Numbered from the stretch's first letter, positions 21,816-33,791 are shown. The stretch is DNA of 64,000 nucleotides from Hyaloscypha bicolor E (GCF_002865645.1 NW_020194620.1:2177353-2241352); one strand, 5' to 3'. A program made the numbers and translations. Notes: generated by a model from the sequence alone, not told the origin.

Positions 21816-22322
21816 CTATCGATTCCGGATACATCGTTTTGACTCACTGGCATCTCCGTATCTCCAATGAGGACAGCCTTTCCCTGTGGAAAAGGACTCC
21901 AACCAACAATCCCGAGCCCATGGTGGGGATCCTTCGAAAGTCAAGCCAAAGATCCTGCACGTTATGTTGACTAAATCCTCATAGGTCGAGGAAACTCCAT
22001 GATATTCACCAGCAGTTCCAAATGTCAGCGGCAGCTCAAAATCATGGTATGTACTCGGATACTCAGTCGGCGAGATATCGGCCGTGTTCATAGATGCGTT
22101 AGAAAGGAATGCAGAAGTAGGAAGAAATCGAAGCGCTCCGGTTAGAGGAAGATCATATGGAATGCCGAGGAATTGGCGGACATCAGGAAACGGTGAGTTG
22201 ATGAAGCCATTAAGAATTCCACTACTGGTCGTTACTTGGAGGCGGTACATTGAAGACTGACGAGGAGTGGCGCTTCCAGTTGCCGCTGGCGCGAGGAGAA
22301 TGACAAGTGTAAATCTAAGCAT
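21816..22322 (-). pseudogene. Truncated type-B carboxylesterase, N-terminal fragment
   Basis: From the ATG at 22322 the frame gives a signal peptide (MLRFTLVILLAPAATGSATPR) and the typical opening of type-B carboxylesterases and lipases: VTTSSGILNGF, then a segment with FLGIPYDLPLTGALRF (the usual 'GIPYA.PP.G..RF'). After ~120 residues the similarity fades. The stop at 21816 comes before the SEDCL motif, the GESAGG nucleophile elbow, Glu and His of the ~550-residue family. This is a 5' fragment without catalytic residues, so no esterase activity is expected. Confidence 0.6.
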
Positions 22323-22858
22323 TGCTTCAAATTTGCCGTGCGGATGAAGTTCAACAAAGCCAGATGATGCAGAGAGATGAATACTTGCTTGTAATCGATG
22401 AAATGGGTCAAATCGTGGTAGGGAGTCCAAATGCTGCGGCTCGCTGTGGTTATAGATTTGTCTGTTGCGCCTTCCCTACTCGTCATTGTTGCTCGACGCC
22501 TTGCCATATTTAGCTGATCATGCATCTTTAGCTTATTTCACCAAGTCCTTAATTGGTTACGACGATCTAGACTGTGGTGGTGGCCATTGGTCGGATGCAG
22601 CCCGAGGAGAGGGGTGTCTTAGGAAAACTCGATAATGTCTGAAAATCACCAGGAGCACTTCAAAGAATTGAACCGATGACCATTCAGTTGAATAATCTCA
22701 AACCTCAAACCCATAATGAACTACCAAACTGGACGTTGTAACGTCATGAGATGAATCTTTCGTTTTCATCTTTGCAGGAAAGAAAGAAAGCTCGGGGCGT
22801 TTCTTTTCATTGCCTTCCCCGCGTTCGCTGAGCTCAACAGCCAACTCACCGCATGTCT
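22323..22858. other. No recognisable gene
   Basis: Short open frames only. The stretch lies between the esterase fragment's start and the 3' end of the hydrolase gene, both on the minus strand. Confidence 0.4.
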
Positions 22859-23677
22859 TTAGCTGACCTTTGCAGCATCAATCAGAAGTTCCGCTACCTT
22901 ACCAGGAATAGTGATTATCGGCGCATGTCCAACACCCTTCAACTCATGCGCAGCAATCTTCACGCCCTCCCTCTCCTCCCTCGCAACTTGTTCCTTCTGA
23001 ATGTCCGTCGCAATGATAAAATCACTATCCGGGATCAAACAAGTCGTGGGGATGAATTTATATCCCGGATAAGTGAGGACACCATGCCAGCAAGCAGTGG
23101 AATGATTCTCAAGCTGGGCGGTATATCTCTTCGCTTCTTCTTCTGGAAGATCTGGAAACAGGTATTTGTAGAAGTCGCCACCAGGCATGTAAGTGTATTC
23201 TCCCTTCAAAAATTCATCAAACTGACCTTTCTCGTAAAGGGTTCTGATTGGGATAACTCACTGCATTCTTCAGCATCTCCGGTTCCTCCTGCAACGTGAA
23301 AATGCTCTTTCCCACCACAGGCATCCAGCTAGCAACATAAACCAAAGCCACAACACCACCCCGCCTTCCTTGCTTCTGAAGGTCGACTTTCCCCAATCCT
23401 TCAGTGGCTTCAGTGCCAGGATACCCACCATAGCTGCTCATCACGACAACAACCTCTTTCCCACTGTCTACGACACCAGAAATCACTTTCTTGATGGATG
23501 CGGCGTCGTCCTGCATCGTTGGGGGCACTGTGTGCTTTCCTTCGGAATTGGCTGAGGGAAGAGGTGCGTTCACCCATTCGTGTCCCGCTTTGAGAGGAAA
23601 GGCGTAACTTTTTCGTACCAAGTGGGCTCAGTGAAAGAGCCCGGAACAAGAACGAAGACTGGTTTGGTTGAGGACAT
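22859..23677 (-). pseudogene. Alpha/beta hydrolase with a one-base frameshift
   Basis: The exons would be 23677-23262 and 23221-22859, joined by a 40-bp intron (GTGAGT...GGTCAG). Exon 1 is 416 nt, one short of a multiple of three. The frame that starts MSSTKPVFVLVPGSFTEPTW runs into a stop, while the continuation (AGHEWVNAPLPSAN...) is in the next frame. The break lies at the A-run 23589-23591. Apart from this the family plan is complete, about 259 residues: the nucleophile elbow in VVVMSSYGGYPG, a cap with YMPGGDFYKYLFPDL, the Asp of TCLIPDSDFIIAT and the catalytic His in GVGHAPIITIPGKVAELL. It resembles the small fungal alpha/beta hydrolases often annotated as salicylate- or methyl-ester-esterase-like. 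It may be a young pseudogene or a sequencing error. Confidence 0.7.
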
Positions 23678-24263
23678 TGTGATATAGATTGGTGTTGAAA
23701 TCTCGAAAGGATTGTAAGAATCTGATAGGGCTGAGTTGCGATTGGAATTCGGCGCGAGAAGAAGTCAAGTTATATTTTATTTCGCTACGGAGGTAGAGTA
23801 TGTTTCTACGTTGTTTGATTGATAGATTGATTGATCATCAGGCGGACAGAGTGGACTCGACGCGGTCGAAAATACCGAGGAAAGAAGAGCGGGAGGCAAA
23901 TTTACAGTACTGATCTGGCTGAGTAGGCCGCATAGCCCGCTAGCTCCGAATACGAACAGGGGAAGCGCCCACATGGTGGCTCAAGTCATTGACTAAGATT
24001 GCGACCCAACAACATATTTCGGGCCTTTCGCAAAGCTATTGGGGACGTGGGGGGAGAAGTTGTGTTGGTAAGCACCAAAGGCTACGTCTGTAGCAATCCC
24101 GAGTATTCGTCATTGGAATTCAAAGGCTCAAGTGAGGTAACTTTATTCTGAGGCTAGAAAAATATTCGAGTTTGAGATCAACTTTTAATGGTGGTATTGT
24201 GAGCAAGCCTTTGGACCGGCACAACCAGCATATGAAACCAATCGAGCACGCATATGCCATCAA
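23678..24263. other. Promoter and 3' flank, no gene
   Basis: This lies between the hydrolase start and the end of the SDR gene. I see no repeat or motif beyond short A/T-rich patches. Confidence 0.4.
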
Positions 24264-25283
24264 TCATATTACCAGCCTTACTTTCAATTTATCTCCCTTG
24301 ACAATTCCATCCTTCTGTGCCATCAACTCAGGCATGTCCCACGTACAATTGATATATCGTCCAGCAAGCCAATCCCTCTTCTCTCCTACAAGATATACGA
24401 TGGTGTCTGCACTCAGCTCTGCTGTCTCGGTGAAAACTATCAATCTAATCAGCAACCTATCTGTCACCTTTACTTCGAGAGTGCTCACCTGGTTTCAAAC
24501 GATCAGGAACTCCCTCCGGCCCGCCCATCATATCTGTAGGAATATTCCCAGGATGAATGCAGAAAGCCAAGACCCCCTTGTCCTTATACTCCTCACTCAC
24601 AAACTGCGTAAATCTCAAGACAGCCAATTTACTAGGTTGATAGTCACTCAACGTCCGAGAAGTCAAATGTGCACCCACACTACTCGTCGAAATAATCGTT
24701 TTATCGCCGCCCTTCAACATAAGTGGAAGGAAGGCTCTCGTTACGAGGTACGGGCCCCTAACGTTGACATTCCACGTGTGCCACCAGACCTCTGGATCGG
24801 TATCCGCAATCAAATTCATTCCTCCAATGACCCCAGCATTGTTAATCAAAATATCGAGTTTGCCAAACTCTTTTTCAACCAGTTTCGCTGCTTCTTCAGT
24901 GCTTTGCTGGGAAGTGATGTCCAACTTGACGCACAGAATCTTGGGTTCCAGTCGCTTGGCTTTTGCGGCAGCTGCGAGGAGCGCATTTTTGAGCGATTCT
25001 AGAGATGAGCGGGCGCCGAGTGCGATGTGGGAGGCTCCAGCTTGTGCGAAGGAGGTTGCGATGGCGAGACCGATGCCTCTGGACGCTCCAACTACGAAAA
25101 CGCTTTTGTTGAGAGGTGAAGGATTGGAAATCGATGAGATGGCGGGGTAGGTGTCGTTGTGGACCTCGGATGTGACAGTATAATCACCTATAGTGTTGTC
25201 ATTTTATAATTCAAATTGGGTGAGAGAACCAAGGATGTACCTGGCCCTTCAAGCATATTTGGTGTTCCTTGTGGAGGAGGCAT
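24264..25283 (-). CDS. Short-chain dehydrogenase/reductase
   Basis: Exons 25283-25241, 25187-24489 and 24436-24264 (introns 53 and 52 bp) give 304 residues. Classical SDR features are all present: cofactor loop GASRGIG (48-54), the NNAG motif in ILINNAGVIGG, the catalytic Ser in IISTSSVGA and Y-x3-K (YQPSK, ~197-201), followed by the IHPGNIPTDM segment. These enzymes reduce or oxidise carbonyl/hydroxyl groups with NAD(P)(H); the Arg after GAS suggests NADP(H) preference. The C-terminal extension after residue ~245 (YINCTWDMPEL...) is common in fungal homologues. It has no signal peptide, so it is probably cytosolic. The broken hydrolase upstream on the same strand may once have belonged to the same small cluster, but that is speculative. 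Confidence 0.85.
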
Positions 25284-26132
25284 GATGACGTGACTTGGAT
25301 TGGGATCCAAAATCGGGAAGTTGAGAGTGTGTGTTGAGTGTCAGAATGAAAGCAGAAGCCAGCTTGTAATAATATTGTAGTCTTATAAATATTGATAGTC
25401 TGAGTCATTTTATGTCTATTTTTTGAGGCGAGGATCTGCATTGCAGAAACTGGTTTTAGTGGGCATCTCGGACTTTTGAGGCTTGAGGTACATTAATCCC
25501 GAACCTTTATTCGGAGTTAATATCTTACTTTACATCGGGTTTTAGAGTTGTCCAATCAAATTGAGTCCTGCGCTGTATGTTAATAATAAGCTCGACTTTG
25601 AATTAGAATCGTGAATGGACACTATGCAAGGTCCACAACACTCGCGGAGAGTGGAAATGTTTGTTATGTTGGATATGTTTCTGTTAGTTGCCCCTGAAAA
25701 AGACAGGCGAAGAGCCACTGGACTTTTGCGGCCTCGCCTAAAACCACAGCGGGAGCCCCCCTGAAAAATATCTGTACGACTTCACCCCAACTGACCTATT
25801 GACATTAAGAAGCAGAAGTTTCGAGCTCGATATTTGTCTCAACGGCAGGAAACAATTCAATTGTGGGCTTGCAAGCAACAGGGGAACAATTCTTCAACTG
25901 ATAATCATGTATCGGAGCTGTAATTAACATCATTATCGGGCAGAGGTTCCCCTTGCCTGGCATTAACTGTATTATCGATAGCAAAGTAAACAGAAAGGTG
26001 TTTCCCATCAAGATGGATATTACCTACCTACAGACATGAGCATTAATCCATACTCATTAACTTCCTCTAACCACATTTTCGCACGACGATTCAGATTATC
26101 ACCAGATTGTATCACTGCGAGGTTTCCCATTT
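25284..26132. other. No recognisable gene
   Basis: A/T-rich intergenic DNA with one 68-residue open frame (26011-25805, minus) of signal-anchor-like composition that I do not trust. Confidence 0.4.
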
Positions 26133-27400
26133 TCAAGTGTCAATACCCGCCCAATGCCCCAGCCAATGATCGTAAGCACACTCCCACTCATCCTGAGTTC
26201 TAGCACTCCACAGCACCTTCCCAGCAGGTGCAGGAAGGAATCCAAGCTTGGTGCACAGAAAGGTGGGGAGATTATTCATCGTATGATACATCCCCTCGAA
26301 ACAATACATGGCCATCAACGTTCTATGCCTACAACTTGTTTGAATCCTCTCGCGCCAAGGCGGTCGTGCATGTGCTGTTTCGGCTGGATTGAACGAGGCC
26401 CTTTTCGGAGATGTAGAAGCCCTATTCATGGAGTGAGGCGAGAATGGAAAGGTCGCAAAGGCCGGATGAAGATTTGTGGGGAACTGGAAACAGCATGATG
26501 ATGGAATAAACAAGAAGAACTTGAAAAACTACGGTCAAGGTCTCTGGGCCATAAGTGCGATACTGAATTTTGGTATCAGCAGTTTCAATTTTCAACATAA
26601 CCATAGGATATTTCACATACCTCGATAAAAAGCCCATCCATTTTTGCCTTGATGGCAGTCTGCACGATATCTGAGAAGCCACCGGTATCCGCTAGGCCAT
26701 CCCACATTTGTGATAGTCCAAAGCAGCGCGCAAGAGGAAGTGGTACTTTGACCCGGGGCATCTGGGCATCATGCACGACGAGAGGCAGTTGCATCATTCT
26801 CGACATCATACGAGGATACGTCCGAAAGACTCGACATAGAAGAATAATACTCCCTTTTAGTGTCGTGACTCTTGGAGGAGATTGTTTGAGGCAGGGATAC
26901 AGCCACCGTTCTCGCATGGTAGTGATGCTCACATCGGTAAGTGTTGATTGCGTCGGCGAATCATCATCATGGATGGATTTCTCTGCGGATATGGACGTGG
27001 GTTCTGTAAAATCATTTGGCTTGGTAGTGTATCACAACTTACACTCTGTGTAAAATTGGAAATCGGTGTTAGATGTGTGTCGTCGATGAAGTGCTGGAGT
27101 TTACGTTACTAGAAGACGAATTCTGGAGCGAGTTATCATGGCAAATATCAAAACTGTTCCGGACCGAGGCAATTCATTCAGAGTCAAAATTCAAATCGTC
27201 GCGTGATATCTTGCGATGGTAGTGTTTGGGAGACCCAAAGGTTGGCGTCGCTGTTGAGGCTCACGGGCAGCGTATTCGCAGGTCTCATTCTGACTGGAGC
27301 ATCGAGAGCAGTAGGGACGTTGTTGGTCACAACGAGTCTTCGCTTTGAACACTGATGACAGGATTTTCATCGAGGTGATGAAATCGAATTCTCCAGGCAT
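26133..27400 (-). pseudogene. Decayed Zn2Cys6 (fungal-specific) transcription factor gene
   Basis: Pieces of one protein family appear in order on the minus strand but in changing frames. At ~27340-27250 lies the second half of a Zn2Cys6 domain (KTRCDQQRPYCSRCSSQNETC); the first Cys pair is missing. A Ser/Asn-rich linker at ~27220-27060 is broken by stops and a shift. At 26932-26600 is a regulatory-domain part (ITTMRERWLYPCLKQ..., PLARCFGLSQMWDGLADTGG). At 26580-26440 the frame ends in a TAG (ASLHE*GFYISEKG), and at 26440-26133 a third frame continues with the conserved end (RHRTLMAMYCFEGMYHTMNN, GFLPAPAGKVLWSARTQDEWE). A GTAAGT...TTTACAG intron at about 27050-27012 is still visible. The protein would have been a DNA-binding regulator; it cannot be made whole from this copy. 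Confidence 0.68.
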
Positions 27401-27915
27401 TGTTTGAATGGAGGAGGTACGAAGAGCCTTCCACTTATGTCAGCAACGGACATAAAGCTGGGTGAAGGACATAGGCCAGTATGATGCTTATAGACTCAGG
27501 ATTAATTTTCCCTTTCGCTGATTCTGTTTTAGTCTGCAGACGTGAGCAACTGCTGCTTTAACCTGAGCTGAGGGTGAATATACCTGATCAGAGGGTGAGT
27601 ATACCTGAGCAAAGCCTGAGCGGAGCCTGAACGGAGCCCGAGTATCCTAAGCACGCCCTGAGTCAGCCTGCGCACTATAATATAGAACTCATTTTGGCCT
27701 CCTGTAGGTCCCGGCTATAGTTTCTTTACCGAATTTTGCCCAGGAATCCGTTTCTACTCTCTTACAGGGTTCCTGCCGGAGCAGATTTTAGATCCCTCTT
27801 ACCAAAGAGCTCGTGTAGTAGTAATTCAGCCTCACAAGTCAGAATACGGTGGGCTGTTTCGACCTCTGTAGCATGACTTCAGTGCAGCTCAGCTTCTGGA
27901 TTGAGCCGGCTAACT
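27401..27915. other. Intergenic with short degenerate repeats
   Basis: Between 27555 and 27665 the sequence is built of GCCTGAGC/GGAGCCTGA-like units. The rest shows nothing recognisable. Confidence 0.4.
27571..27612. repeat. Two adjacent 21-bp direct repeats
   Basis: AGGGTGAATATACCTGATCAG is followed directly by AGGGTGAGTATACCTGAGCAA, with 17 of 21 bases the same. No function is evident. Confidence 0.75.
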
Positions 27916-30900
27916 TCATTCGATAGCACTAACGCTTGGTCTATTCCTTTTCATATATTGTGTTGAGGAATGTTTGCGTGCCTTGCTCAGTCCTTTGCGG
28001 CAGCATCGATGCTTACAGGGCTTGCCGTTTCTATTCCGCCCTCCGCTGCATACGTGCTTGCACTGCGACTTCTCATTTCGGAGCTGGACCACCTTGGGTT
28101 CTGATTCTTGAGAGGTAGGAGATTCCGCTTCCTCAGTCTCCTCATCTCGATTAGGCATCTTCGCTTCCGGAACATTATTCAAAGCGCAGGCCAAAAGAAT
28201 GGCTTGTTTGAAATCTCCAGCGACCAAATAACTTTGAGGCTGCTGTCTATAAGACGGTTGGCTATATTTCTGCCGACGAGCCAGTTCCAACACCCTCTCC
28301 TTTTCTGGTCGCTGAATCACTTGGTCCCTCTCTAGATGTTTCTGTGTTAACTCATCAGCCTCCCGGTCATGTCTTCATCCCCTCTTTGTACTGAGGCCAT
28401 CTCATAAGGGCTCAGCTTAAAGGTGAAGAATCCATCGATATAGTCAATAATCGTCCTTCGAAGGTGCCATTCAGGGAACAGGCCATTATGAATTTTTTCT
28501 ATCAAAGGCGCGGAGCATTCGGGGACGCCATATTGGATAGCCAATACTAGCAGGGTATGAGCGAGGTACCCAACAAAATCTGACTCGGAATTCCAATCCT
28601 TCATGTGATTTTCTATGATAAGCAGCACGGTCTGTAACGCGTGTATGAGTCCCCTAGAGCAGGCTTCTTGGACGTAGTCAGCACTAACAACTTTGCGGCT
28701 GAGCTTGATTGTCCCCCTTTGGCAATGGCCGACCTTTGAAGAATGGCGACACGCACAATGCTTCCTCCAGCTCGCTTTTGACTTCCAATTGGGAATTATC
28801 GGGTCATCAATAATGGAATGAATGATTTCTGCGTGGAAGACTCGTCCGGAAAAGCAACAAGGATGAAGGACAACAACACCCGGTTACCGATATAACTCAA
28901 AATATCGCTTGCATTATCAGTCCATGTTGTGCCTGCTTTTGAAAGGAAGGGCGTGTAAGGGGTCTGAGATTTCGGTAGAACAACTGCAATGTAGGTCTAC
29001 TAATCGTCTCGAAGTCTTTGAATGGCGTCCTTTCCAGTGAAGAAAAGGCCTTCTGAGGCCACGGGATCCGCCAGGAAGTTCTTCACTGTTCGGTGAAGCA
29101 GTTGAACTCGGTCAGAAGGGAGCACACCTTCAATTGCATTCTCCCCCTGAACAACCCTTCGTTGTGCAGCAGGTCTGATTATCTCGATCAGAGGCCTACA
29201 CAACTTCCGTAGATGATAGCGGAATTCAGTCCATTCATCGATTGGAATGAGGTTCGGCTCGATAGGGTCATCTTGCTCAACAAGCTCAGAGACCCCCTCG
29301 GGTATTGCCAGTGCCTCGCGCAATTGAATGGCGGTAAGTGAATGGAAAGTGTTGGCACCACTGACCCACATCAGGGCCTTGCGTGCCGTGCGCCATCCAT
29401 GTCCATCCAGTTTTGAAGAGAGATCCCGGATAATACTTGCGTGGAGGGATCGCAGGGCTCTAGGTAGCTTCTCCATCTTTTCATGTAGTCGGCGAAATGT
29501 GAAAGCCCGTGATTCGACTTCTGTGTTTAGAATAGAAAGAATGACTGTCACCCACAATATTACGCCGTTGGCGTGGCTTTCGAGGTAGGACTTCATCTTC
29601 TGGCACTCTTTCTCCTCTTGCTCACGGGATCTTCTCTGCTGCGGTGTTTCAACCCTTTGCTTCGCATGGCCCTGGCCAGAGGAAAACTTATTGTTATCGT
29701 AGTGATCCGTGAACGAATGCATGGCTCTGCGGACAGAGCCGACCCCAGATTCAATTATCTTCTGAATATCATCTGTGTTCTCGTGCTCGAAAATGATGAA
29801 CTGCAGATTCTCATGGCGGCGATAATGGCTCCAGAAATGTGTTTCTATATCTGGCGAAGGACGACCCAGGATCAAAAGCTTCATCTTGGATGTAGAACAT
29901 TCCGAAGCAATGAGGCTGAATTGAGAGAGGACAGTTCTTCTCTGTTCCTCTGCGGCATATACATCCTCTGATTCGTCCATGGCATCCACAACGCAGATCA
30001 TTCGTATCCCTGTAGTAGAAATTGCCTTCAGGAGCCCAAGCATTGATTCCACGGTAACCCAATCTTTAGACAGCGGTGGGTGCTGCCGAGAGATGCTTCT
30101 GAAGTATCGGAAGAGAGGGGGCGATTGAAGAAGCAGTTGATACAATAAGGACTGCATCAGTGATTTGTGAGCCATGAGGATTTCGCCACCGCGGGTACTG
30201 TAGAACCAGTCACACATAAGAGTGTCTACCACATTCAACTTTCGTTTTCTGGACGATTGGGGTGTCTGTTTGCTAGGATTTTGGTGGTCGAGTATGCTCT
30301 TAGGAAGCACCGATTTACCGCTTCCAGGTTTGCCCTGAATCCATAGGTTTCCACAATCTTGTTGCTCACAAGCAAGATACGACGGATGCGTCCATATCCA
30401 TTCTGTTGTTCCAGGAGTTGGATCAGCGATTTCTTCGCGACGGGAATATTGCCTATCGAAATATAGGCAACTCAGGCACTCTGTGATTGATTACTACAGC
30501 GTTTCCACTAGGGTAAACGACATAACTCCTTCCAAGAGGTGCCATAAATGAACATGGCAGCTGCAAACGAATTGTTCTTACCTTGATATTCCGCATCGCG
30601 CTTTACCCTTTTGACCAACGGTGTAAGAGCACCAAGGCCATGGTCTGCTGTACCAGTAAAAGCGACCCGGCAAAACGTCGGATGTGTGTCGCATAGATGA
30701 TAGAGGGCGCTGTAGAGCCCGTTCTCCTGACTTCTATTCCATATTTCCTCCACATTGTCAATGGCAAAGACAATGGATGCACAGAGGCTGCTTTCTATAA
30801 TAGATGAAGCCAGGAGGAGGAAGGGTTTGAGAGAGCCGAGGTCGACAATTTGGGTTATATCATCAGGATCGAGCTGTATTTCTTGAAGAAACCCATAGAA

Positions 30901-31961
30901 ACTTCGCATATTTCCAAGATTCTCGATAACACAGCGGGATAACTGGACGCCGAACTCGCGTAGAACTAATTGAGGAGTTTATATCAGTCACTCGCTGATC
31001 GGAAGAATCGCATTGGAATATAAAGATATATGCAGCCGGCGGCTCGGTTCCAAGGGCTGTTCGGCCACATACCATAGAATGGATGCAGCAACATCCTTGC
31101 AAGTAGGCGCATTTGCGTGGTCTGAAGGTTTTTGGAAAAACAGGGCTCCCCCGGAGCGGATCCAACCAGTATATGGCGATGTGTAGCGAACATCGTTGGG
31201 AAAACCCTCCTCGGGAAAGGCTTTGCTCTAGTCATGAAAGCTGTATGGCTTTGAGCGGCCAAATAGTTTCGCAAACTCTAAGAGATTATCTCATTAGCCT
31301 ACTACAATGCACGTTGACAACTAGCCATCTTCCTCTACAGTGCTTTAAATAGAAAGGTCTAGTATGTTTTCTTATACTTGGGCTATGGGATCTTAAGTAT
31401 AAGCAAAATCCAACAAACAGTCTCGTTTTCCTAGGTTCTCGGTACACTCTCTCATTAATGTGAACACTTCTTCCGTCTAGATATATCTCTTGGTGATGGC
31501 TTGAATTTCCGGCATCTTGAACTCTTCTTCCCAACCAATGTTCTCGAGGCCCTGGCCGACATTGAACCGGAAGCCCGACTCTCTAGGAACAAACTCGAGT
31601 GGAACTTGTGGAATGTGTCGGCAATTTGGTCAGAGTTGGTCGCAATGTCCACCAAGACTTTTCCAATATCCAATAGAGACGTACTGAATGCAGTAAGATG
31701 GAGTTTACCAGTGCCTACGGAGACAAGGCTCTGGATCTGATCCTCCACCCTCCAGTTGAGGCCTTTAGAGAAGGCATCGGTAGCCTCTGTCCAAAGTTGA
31801 TGAATCAAGTTATTTGCGCTCTCGCAAATGTTTTCGGTAATGAATCTCGCTTAAAAAGGGGTTCGAAGAACGACAGCAAAAATAAATTGGAACAGTGCCA
31901 CTCAGTAGTTCACCACACCATCATCAGAAAAGGCCGTTCTCATTAGCAAGGAAATAAGGTT

Positions 31962-31974
31962 CAAAAAATCAAAA
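31962..31974 (-). terminator. RNA polymerase III terminator of the 5S gene
   Basis: On the minus strand TTTTGATTTTTTG follows the mature 3' end directly: a T4 and then a T6 run, enough for Pol III termination. Confidence 0.75.
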
Positions 31975-32093
31975 CATACAACAGCAGGTATTCGCTGGTG
32001 GTCACCCACCCAACTACTAATCTGCCGATCTGAGGCTTATGTATGGCAGAGCGGACGGGATGCCCAGTTTGTCCTCAGTCTATGGTCGTATGT
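31975..32093 (-). rRNA. 5S ribosomal RNA gene
   Basis: The minus strand reads ACATACGACC at the 5' end, CATCCCGTCCGCTCTGCC at ~30-50, TTAGTAGTTGGGTGGGTGAC in the internal control region and GCTGTTGTATGT at the 3' end, 119 nt in all, a normal 5S length. The ends pair as a nine-base helix I (ACATACGAC with GTTGTATGT, one G-U). Upstream, ATATTTTATT at about -20 to -30 could serve as the TATA element that many filamentous fungi use for 5S genes. A T-run follows directly. It is a single dispersed copy, as usual in Pezizomycotina, and lies inside a decayed NLR-like gene on the same strand. One base in the otherwise usual GCGAATCCC segment differs (GCGAATACC), so function is likely but not certain. 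Confidence 0.9.
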
Positions 32094-32539
32094 GGCAGAA
32101 AAAAGCTTAATAAAATATGTAATACCATAAATGAAAGTGCAGTTTCCAACAAATTGCGACGCTTCCTTGAAGACCGGTAACCGAGCGCTTCGTGGTCAAA
32201 CCTTCCTCGAAGCTCACCACCCCAACTTACCCGGTGGTGTACTTTTGTGAATATTCTGGGTGACAGCTTCTTATACTCAGTGATACACTCATCCGCAGTC
32301 ATGTGGAGCCTCCCAAGCATGATAGCAATGAGTCCCCGGGTTGAAGTACCTCCAATTATGTCAAAATAATCGCAGGGCAGTGGGGGATTGTCTAGATCCA
32401 AAGATTCCATAAGCTTCTGGAAAAGAAGCAGTGAAGACAAGCCTCGAACCCCACCTCTATCCAGAGATAGAAGGCAGAGTTCTTTGCCGTTGGTTTCGCT
32501 GCCACATCCAGCGGATGTCGTCATCGCTTGTTCCATCAC

Positions 32540-33791
32540 AATGAGAACAGTGCAGTCTTTCTAGTAGCGAGTGCTGCACGTCCGTAGTTTTATAGGAGGC
32601 CGCAGGTAGTTCTCCGTACACACGAATTATTTCGCAGTCGGGCAAGACGCAGTACTGAAGACGTGTTCTGATACAGTCCGCCTCACTTAATGACAAAAGA
32701 AAACAAAATGTTCTCTCTGCATAGGCACTGCACGTGGTCAGGGGAAACGGGATTATATTTCCATTGGGCGGAATACGAGACGACGTGATACGCGCAACTT
32801 CTGAGGTTCTGCCGTAGGCACACCCCAAGGTGAGTTTTGATTTCATCCCGAAAATAAACACAATGCGGTGAATTACTGCCGGCGGCAACCAAATCGGGCA
32901 AGGCTCCTACAAACTAGCCCAAATAGGCTAAGTGCAACTTATTTAGACTTTTTAAGTATCTTTATTGCCTATCTCGGTGAAACAGCTCGCCTTGCTTTAT
33001 TCTGCTTTGCGCAATTGAATTAATCAAATTTCTTTAATGAACCTTTTTTTTACCGAGAGGGAAGGTGGGGGGTTAGAGCTAATTAAGCCGGAATAATTAT
33101 AATACAAATGAAAAGTCAAATATTAATTATTGAGAGATATATAAAAGTATTATAGTGTCTTAAAAGAGGCTTAGTTTTCTATTTTATAAGTTTAGAGTCA
33201 TTTATATATTCAAAGTAAATATAAGCTTTATAAATAGATTTCTTTTATATAAGCTCTTTAATTTATAAGTCTAAGGTATTTTAATCGAACTTTTAATATT
33301 AATATAATTGCAAAGCGTTTTATTAAAGCTATGAAGCGCTTAGACCATCAAGATCTGTCTACATGTGCTATAGCAACTACACAATTTCCGCTCCTAGGCA
33401 TGGACTCGTCGCGCCTATTCTCAAACTCATTAAACTCTCTCTTTCTATCAACAGCGATGTTCTTTCTGGGCTCCAGACTGTGCTAATCCGTCAGTCCGCC
33501 ACCGCTTCATTTTCGTTAACTTGAGTCCGTTCACTCTCCTCAAACTCCCCAGCATGGCCTTTTCACGGAGCTTTCCAAATGCCTGAAGTTGGCTTCCTAC
33601 CTACCGGGCTTTCCCTATCACACGAAACCATTCGGTAGCTATCTAACCATCTCCTTAGGGTCGTCCATCGAAAACGTGATTTGAGTAGTTCGGCGAAATC
33701 CGGAATCTTACTCTAGAGGAAAAGGATCTCGCTCGTATTGTCGCCCGACGCAATATGGCCATTCCAGCATATTTTTAATTTCGTGTCCATT
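32540..33791. other. Intergenic with an A/T-rich island
   Basis: No convincing gene. From about 33040 to 33330 the sequence is strongly A/T-rich (ATTAATTATTGAGAGATATA and similar), as in RIP-treated or centromere-like DNA, but I found no transposon ends. Short minus-strand frames at 32457-32901 have no recognisable content. Confidence 0.45.

Larger units (their letters stand above)
27916..32539 (-). pseudogene. Decayed patatin-NACHT (NLR-like) gene
   Basis: Read on the minus strand in order. At 32539-32170 is a patatin phospholipase start, with LSLDRGGVRGLSSL (normally DGGGxRG) and IIGGTSTRGLIAIMLGRL (normally GTSTGG, the Ser nucleophile elbow). At ~31850-31450 is the patatin end, LWTEATDAFSKGL and LVSVGTGKL, then a frameshift and a TAG before TEEVFTLMREC. 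At ~31270-30508 is an NTPase-like stretch (IVFAIDNVEEIW). At 30480-29000 is a long open NACHT part with Walker A GKPGSGKS (30334-30311), Walker B ICVVDAMDE and a helical part. Later pieces at ~28630-28347 and 28320-27916 end in a Cys/His cluster (CKHVC...GKPCKHRCCRKG). The middle of the patatin domain (about 100 residues) is gone and a 5S rRNA gene sits there. Intact relatives are NLR-like proteins linked to fungal non-self recognition; this copy is very probably dead, though the NACHT exon could still be expressed. Confidence 0.68.

Noticed and set aside
24172..25002. 276-residue plus-strand open frame
   Set aside because: It runs antisense to the SDR gene, whose motifs and introns are clear.
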